Positions 32,858 to 35,723 of a stretch of 35,723 nt of DNA are shown here, piece after piece. The stretch covers positions 1 through 35,723 of the forward strand of contig JACREQ010000066.1 in NCBI GenBank assembly GCA_016218155.1. Reading direction: 5' to 3'. The notes beneath the pieces are model-generated. The model did no database searches. It saw only the letters and a program-made list of their open reading frames with translations, and was not told the DNA's origin. Both the position numbers and the translations under genes were made by a program. Each line of letters starts with the position of its first letter. Within the stretch, counting starts at the first letter, position 1. The DNA comes from Bacteroidia bacterium. Its GTDB lineage: Bacteria; Bacteroidota; Bacteroidia; Bacteroidales; GWA2-32-17.

Positions 32858-35005
32858 ATGATCAGAGTTTTCTTTTTATTATTTATCAGTTCGTCTTTGT
32901 TTGCTCAGATTTCCAGAGTTGACAGCTTGCAACTTTCATTAAATAAGTCAAAAAAAGACAGCTCTGCTGTAAATTTATACAAATTAATTGCTGAAGAATA
33001 TGTAGAAACTGATATTGATAAATCACTTGAATACGCCAAACAAGGTTTAACATTAAGTCAGGATATCGGTTATGATAAAGGAATAGGAGATTTATCTAAA
33101 ATTATTGGTGACATTCTTGACTCACAAAGTGATTTTATAAAATCAATTGAATACTATCAGATTTCATTAAGTGTATATGCTAAAGTTAGAAATAAGTCAG
33201 GTATTTCTGATGTAAAAAACAGCCTTGGAAGAGTTTACGAAAAACAAGGTAATTATAATAAAGCTCTCGAAAATTACCTTTCTGCATTAAAAATTAAAGA
33301 ATCTATTGGCGATAAAAGTGGTATAGCTTCAAGTATGAATAACATTGGATTAATATATTACTATCAGGCCAGTTATGTAAAAGCTATGGATTACTTCCAA
33401 AAAACTCTGAAGATTGTTGACGAACTCGACAATAAATTTGGGATGGCCATGACTCTAAACAATATAGGCTTAGTTTATGATAAACAAAGTATGTTTGACA
33501 CAGCCACAGTTTATTTTAAACAATCTTTAAAAATTCATGAGCAAATTGACAATAAATATGGCATGGCTACAAGCTTCACTAATCTGGGAAACATGGCATA
33601 TAACAAAAAAGATTTTAAAAATGCCGAAGCATATTACCAGAAATCAGTTTTGTTAAAAGATGAACTTGGCGATAAATGGGGAATTGTAAGCACATACGTA
33701 AATCTAGCAGTTCTATATCAACAACAGGAGTCTTACAACAAAGCTATTACTATAATTGAGAAAGCTATTAATTTATCTAAAGAAATTGGATACCGAGACG
33801 GCGCCAAAAGTGCATTCTTAGTTTTAGCTGAATTAAATTCAATAATTGGGAATTACAAAGGTGCATATGAAGCGCATACTTATTATGTTTCTTATAAAGA
33901 CAGTATTTTAAACGAAGAAAACTCTAAAGTACTCTCACAACTTCAGGAACAATTTAATGCAGAAAAAAGAGAAAAAGAAAACCAATTGCTCAAAACACAA
34001 AAACAAAAAGACGACCTTAAGATTAAACAACAATCTACACAAATAATCGCTGTAGTTTTTGTTTTGTTATTATTAATAATATTGGCAGGATTTATTTTAA
34101 GAGGATACAGACAGAAGAAAAAAGCCAATACATTGTTATCTGCTCAAAACGAAGAAATATCAGAACAAAAAGCAGAAATAGAAAACAAAAACCGTGATAT
34201 TTTAGCAAGTATAAATTACGCTAAACGAATACAGGAAGCTATTTTACCTCCAGATAAATTAGTTAAAGAAAGTGTCGAAAAATCATTTATTCTTTTTAAA
34301 CCAAAAGATATTGTTTCGGGAGACTTTTACTGGATGGCTGTTAAACAGGATCTTGTTCTGTTTTCAGTTGTTGATTGTACAGGACATGGAGTTCCCGGAG
34401 CTTTTATGAGTATTGTAGGCTACAATAATCTTAATCAGGCTGTAAACGAACAGCATATTTATCAACCAGGGCAAATTTTAGATAAACTCAATGATTTGGT
34501 AGAACAAACTTTACACAGTGGCGAAGGAAAAGATGTAAAAGACGGAATGGATGTGGCTTTATGTGCACTTCACACCGATAACAATATACTTGAATTTGCG
34601 GGTGCAAATAATCCAGTTTACCTTGTTAGAAATAAAGAAAACAGCTTTATTCATAACAATGTCAAATATGATGCAATTACCGAAAATGAAAAATTTGCTT
34701 TGTATGAGATTAAAGCCAACCGTCAGCCAATTGGAGCATATATAAACAGAGAAAAATTCTTAAATCACACCATTCAGCTTATTGAAGGCGATTCTATTTA
34801 CATTTTCTCTGACGGTTTCCCCGATCAGTTTGGCGGACCAAGCGGAAAGAAATTTAAATACAAACCATTTAAAGAACTATTACTAACAGTTCAGGAATTT
34901 GACATGACTACCCAGCGCAAAATGCTCGATAAAACCATTGAAGACTGGAAAGGTGGTTCATACGAACAGGTTGATGATATTTGTGTTATAGGCGTAAGAA
35001 TTTAA
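32858..35005 (+). CDS. TPR-containing membrane PP2C-type (SpoIIE) phosphatase
   Basis: This 715-residue sensor-type serine/threonine phosphatase has a signal peptide (MIRVFFLLFISSSLFAQ), which supports the ATG at 32858 over a TTG 14 codons upstream. About eight TPR units (30-370; for example GNYNKALENYLSALKIKESIGDKSGIASSMNNIGLIYYY split over two repeats) would face the periplasm. A membrane helix (about 397-418, IIAVVFVLLLLIILAGFIL) and a coiled coil (EEISEQKAEIENKNRDIL) lead to the cytoplasmic SpoIIE domain with KPKDIVSGDFYWM, VDCTGHGVPGAFMS, DGMDVALCAL and FSDGFPDQFGG, which hold the metal-binding Asp residues. Such proteins probably act on anti-sigma or anti-anti-sigma factors, but none is encoded nearby. 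It is 5 nt upstream of the EamA gene. Confidence 0.93.
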   Translation: MIRVFFLLFISSSLFAQISRVDSLQLSLNKSKKDSSAVNLYKLIAEEYVETDIDKSLEYAKQGLTLSQDIGYDKGIGDLSKIIGDILDSQSDFIKSIEYYQISLSVYAKVRNKSGISDVKNSLGRVYEKQGNYNKALENYLSALKIKESIGDKSGIASSMNNIGLIYYYQASYVKAMDYFQKTLKIVDELDNKFGMAMTLNNIGLVYDKQSMFDTATVYFKQSLKIHEQIDNKYGMATSFTNLGNMAYNKKDFKNAEAYYQKSVLLKDELGDKWGIVSTYVNLAVLYQQQESYNKAITIIEKAINLSKEIGYRDGAKSAFLVLAELNSIIGNYKGAYEAHTYYVSYKDSILNEENSKVLSQLQEQFNAEKREKENQLLKTQKQKDDLKIKQQSTQIIAVVFVLLLLIILAGFILRGYRQKKKANTLLSAQNEEISEQKAEIENKNRDILASINYAKRIQEAILPPDKLVKESVEKSFILFKPKDIVSGDFYWMAVKQDLVLFSVVDCTGHGVPGAFMSIVGYNNLNQAVNEQHIYQPGQILDKLNDLVEQTLHSGEGKDVKDGMDVALCALHTDNNILEFAGANNPVYLVRNKENSFIHNNVKYDAITENEKFALYEIKANRQPIGAYINREKFLNHTIQLIEGDSIYIFSDGFPDQFGGPSGKKFKYKPFKELLLTVQEFDMTTQRKMLDKTIEDWKGGSYEQVDDICVIGVRI

Positions 35006-35010
35006 TCCCC

Positions 35011-35723
35011 ATGATTAATTATTCTGGAAGGGCTTTTGCTATTATTTCAATTATTGCTGCAAATGTAATTTATGGGTTGAATTATGTTATTGCTAAAGGT
35101 GTAATGCCAGATTATTTCTCGCCAAAGGCAATAATTTTTTTTAGAATTACTGGTACAATAGTCCTAACGCTATTATTCTTTTTTCTTTTTATTAAAGAAA
35201 AAGTAGAAAAAAAAGATTTTCCAAGATTAATACTTTCATCAGTTTTTGGAATTGCTATTAATCAAATTATGTTTTTTGAAGGACTTAACCTTACTACCCC
35301 TATTGATGCAGCAATAATAATGACAGTTAATCCAGTTCTTGTACTTATTTTCGCTTTTGTTATATTAAAAGAAAAAATAACATTATTAAAAATACTTGGA
35401 ATAGCTATTGGCATTGCAGGGGCTGTTTTACTTATTACTGGCAAAGGTGAACTATCATTTAATTCAAAAACTTTTGTAGGAAATATTCTTATCTTAATTA
35501 ACGCAACATCATTTGCAGTTTATCTTGTAATAATAAAACCATTAATGAAAAAATACCATCCAATGACTATAATGTTATGGACATTTATTTTTGGTTTCTT
35601 TATTACCCTACCCTTTACTATTGAACCGGTTATAAATTCTAATTTTCATGATATTCCATTAAAAATATGGTTGGGATTGGGATATATTATTGTAGGAGCT
35701 ACATTTCTTGGATATTTATTTTA
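35011..35723 (+). CDS. EamA/DMT-family transporter (3' part outside window)
   Basis: This is an inner-membrane permease of the drug/metabolite transporter superfamily. I translated 237 codons from the ATG at 35011 (MINYSGRAFAIISIIAANVIYGLNYVIAKGV) with no stop before the window edge. The first EamA repeat is complete, with the characteristic ending TTPIDAAIIMTVNPVLVLIFAFVILKEKIT, then the second repeat begins at GNILILINATSFAVYLV. About seven membrane helices are visible. The substrate cannot be inferred. It follows the phosphatase gene by 5 nt and is probably co-transcribed with it. Confidence 0.92.
   Translation, partial: MINYSGRAFAIISIIAANVIYGLNYVIAKGVMPDYFSPKAIIFFRITGTIVLTLLFFFLFIKEKVEKKDFPRLILSSVFGIAINQIMFFEGLNLTTPIDAAIIMTVNPVLVLIFAFVILKEKITLLKILGIAIGIAGAVLLITGKGELSFNSKTFVGNILILINATSFAVYLVIIKPLMKKYHPMTIMLWTFIFGFFITLPFTIEPVINSNFHDIPLKIWLGLGYIIVGATFLGYLF

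Noticed and set aside
1-35723. Phage, transposon, CRISPR, toxin-antitoxin or defence system
   Set aside because: No integrase, transposase, direct-repeat array, or recognisable defence domain was seen on either strand.

Overview
The window looks like a chromosomal stretch of a low-GC member of the Bacteroidota (Bacteroidia or a close relative). The signs are: a protein with a type IX secretion (T9SS) C-terminal sorting domain; an OmpP1/FadL-like barrel starting with the GTARYNAMGGAFGALGGDF block; a TonB-dependent receptor with an N-terminal carboxypeptidase-regulatory-like domain; a WbqC protein in a dapB-lepB operon; an archaeal-style short ProRS; almost no Shine-Dalgarno sequences; and promoters of the TTTG-N19-TAnnTTTG kind. 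It reads as a core/accessory mosaic. I see no insertion sequence, phage, CRISPR array, tRNA or rRNA, and no gene-free stretch longer than about 250 bases.

Layout. 1-558 (-): truncated ABC ATPase. 712-1878 (+): NtrC-type AAA+ response regulator without a DNA-binding domain. 3828-1875 (-): secreted thioredoxin protein overlapping a metallopeptidase-like lipoprotein. 3895-4713 (+): SpoU/TrmH rRNA methyltransferase. 7905-4722 (-): purB and an MsbA-like exporter. 10405-8039 (-): T9SS-secreted propeller/Omp28 protein. 10609-13806 (+): thrS-infC-rpmI-rplT translation operon, ending in a strong terminator. 13879-18495 (+): dapB-lepB-lepB2-methyltransferase-wbqC, very tightly packed. 21776-18529 (-): Tyr/Gly/Asn-rich lipoprotein followed by an OmpP1-like barrel. 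21884-29985 (+): proS, an unknown conserved gene, two tandem M49-like peptidase homologues, and a TonB-dependent receptor. 30832-29993 (-): MORN protein. 30978-35723 (+): surface-type lipoprotein, TPR-SpoIIE phosphatase, and a truncated EamA transporter.

The most interesting points are: (1) two neighbouring paralogue pairs in which one copy has lost its catalytic residues. The second signal peptidase has Lys where the nucleophilic Ser should be. The first M49-like protein has YEIAD and NSLKAD where its neighbour has HEVAH and EECKAD. (2) infC can only be read full length from an ATA start, preceded by a perfect AGGAGG in a genome that otherwise shows almost none. (3) A long imperfect hairpin sits just upstream of rplT. 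(4) A second perfect AGGAGG precedes a low-complexity lipoprotein. I did not recognise a wholly new defence or mobile system here. Motif statements come from reading the sequence. Family assignments rest on remembered family features, not on searches.
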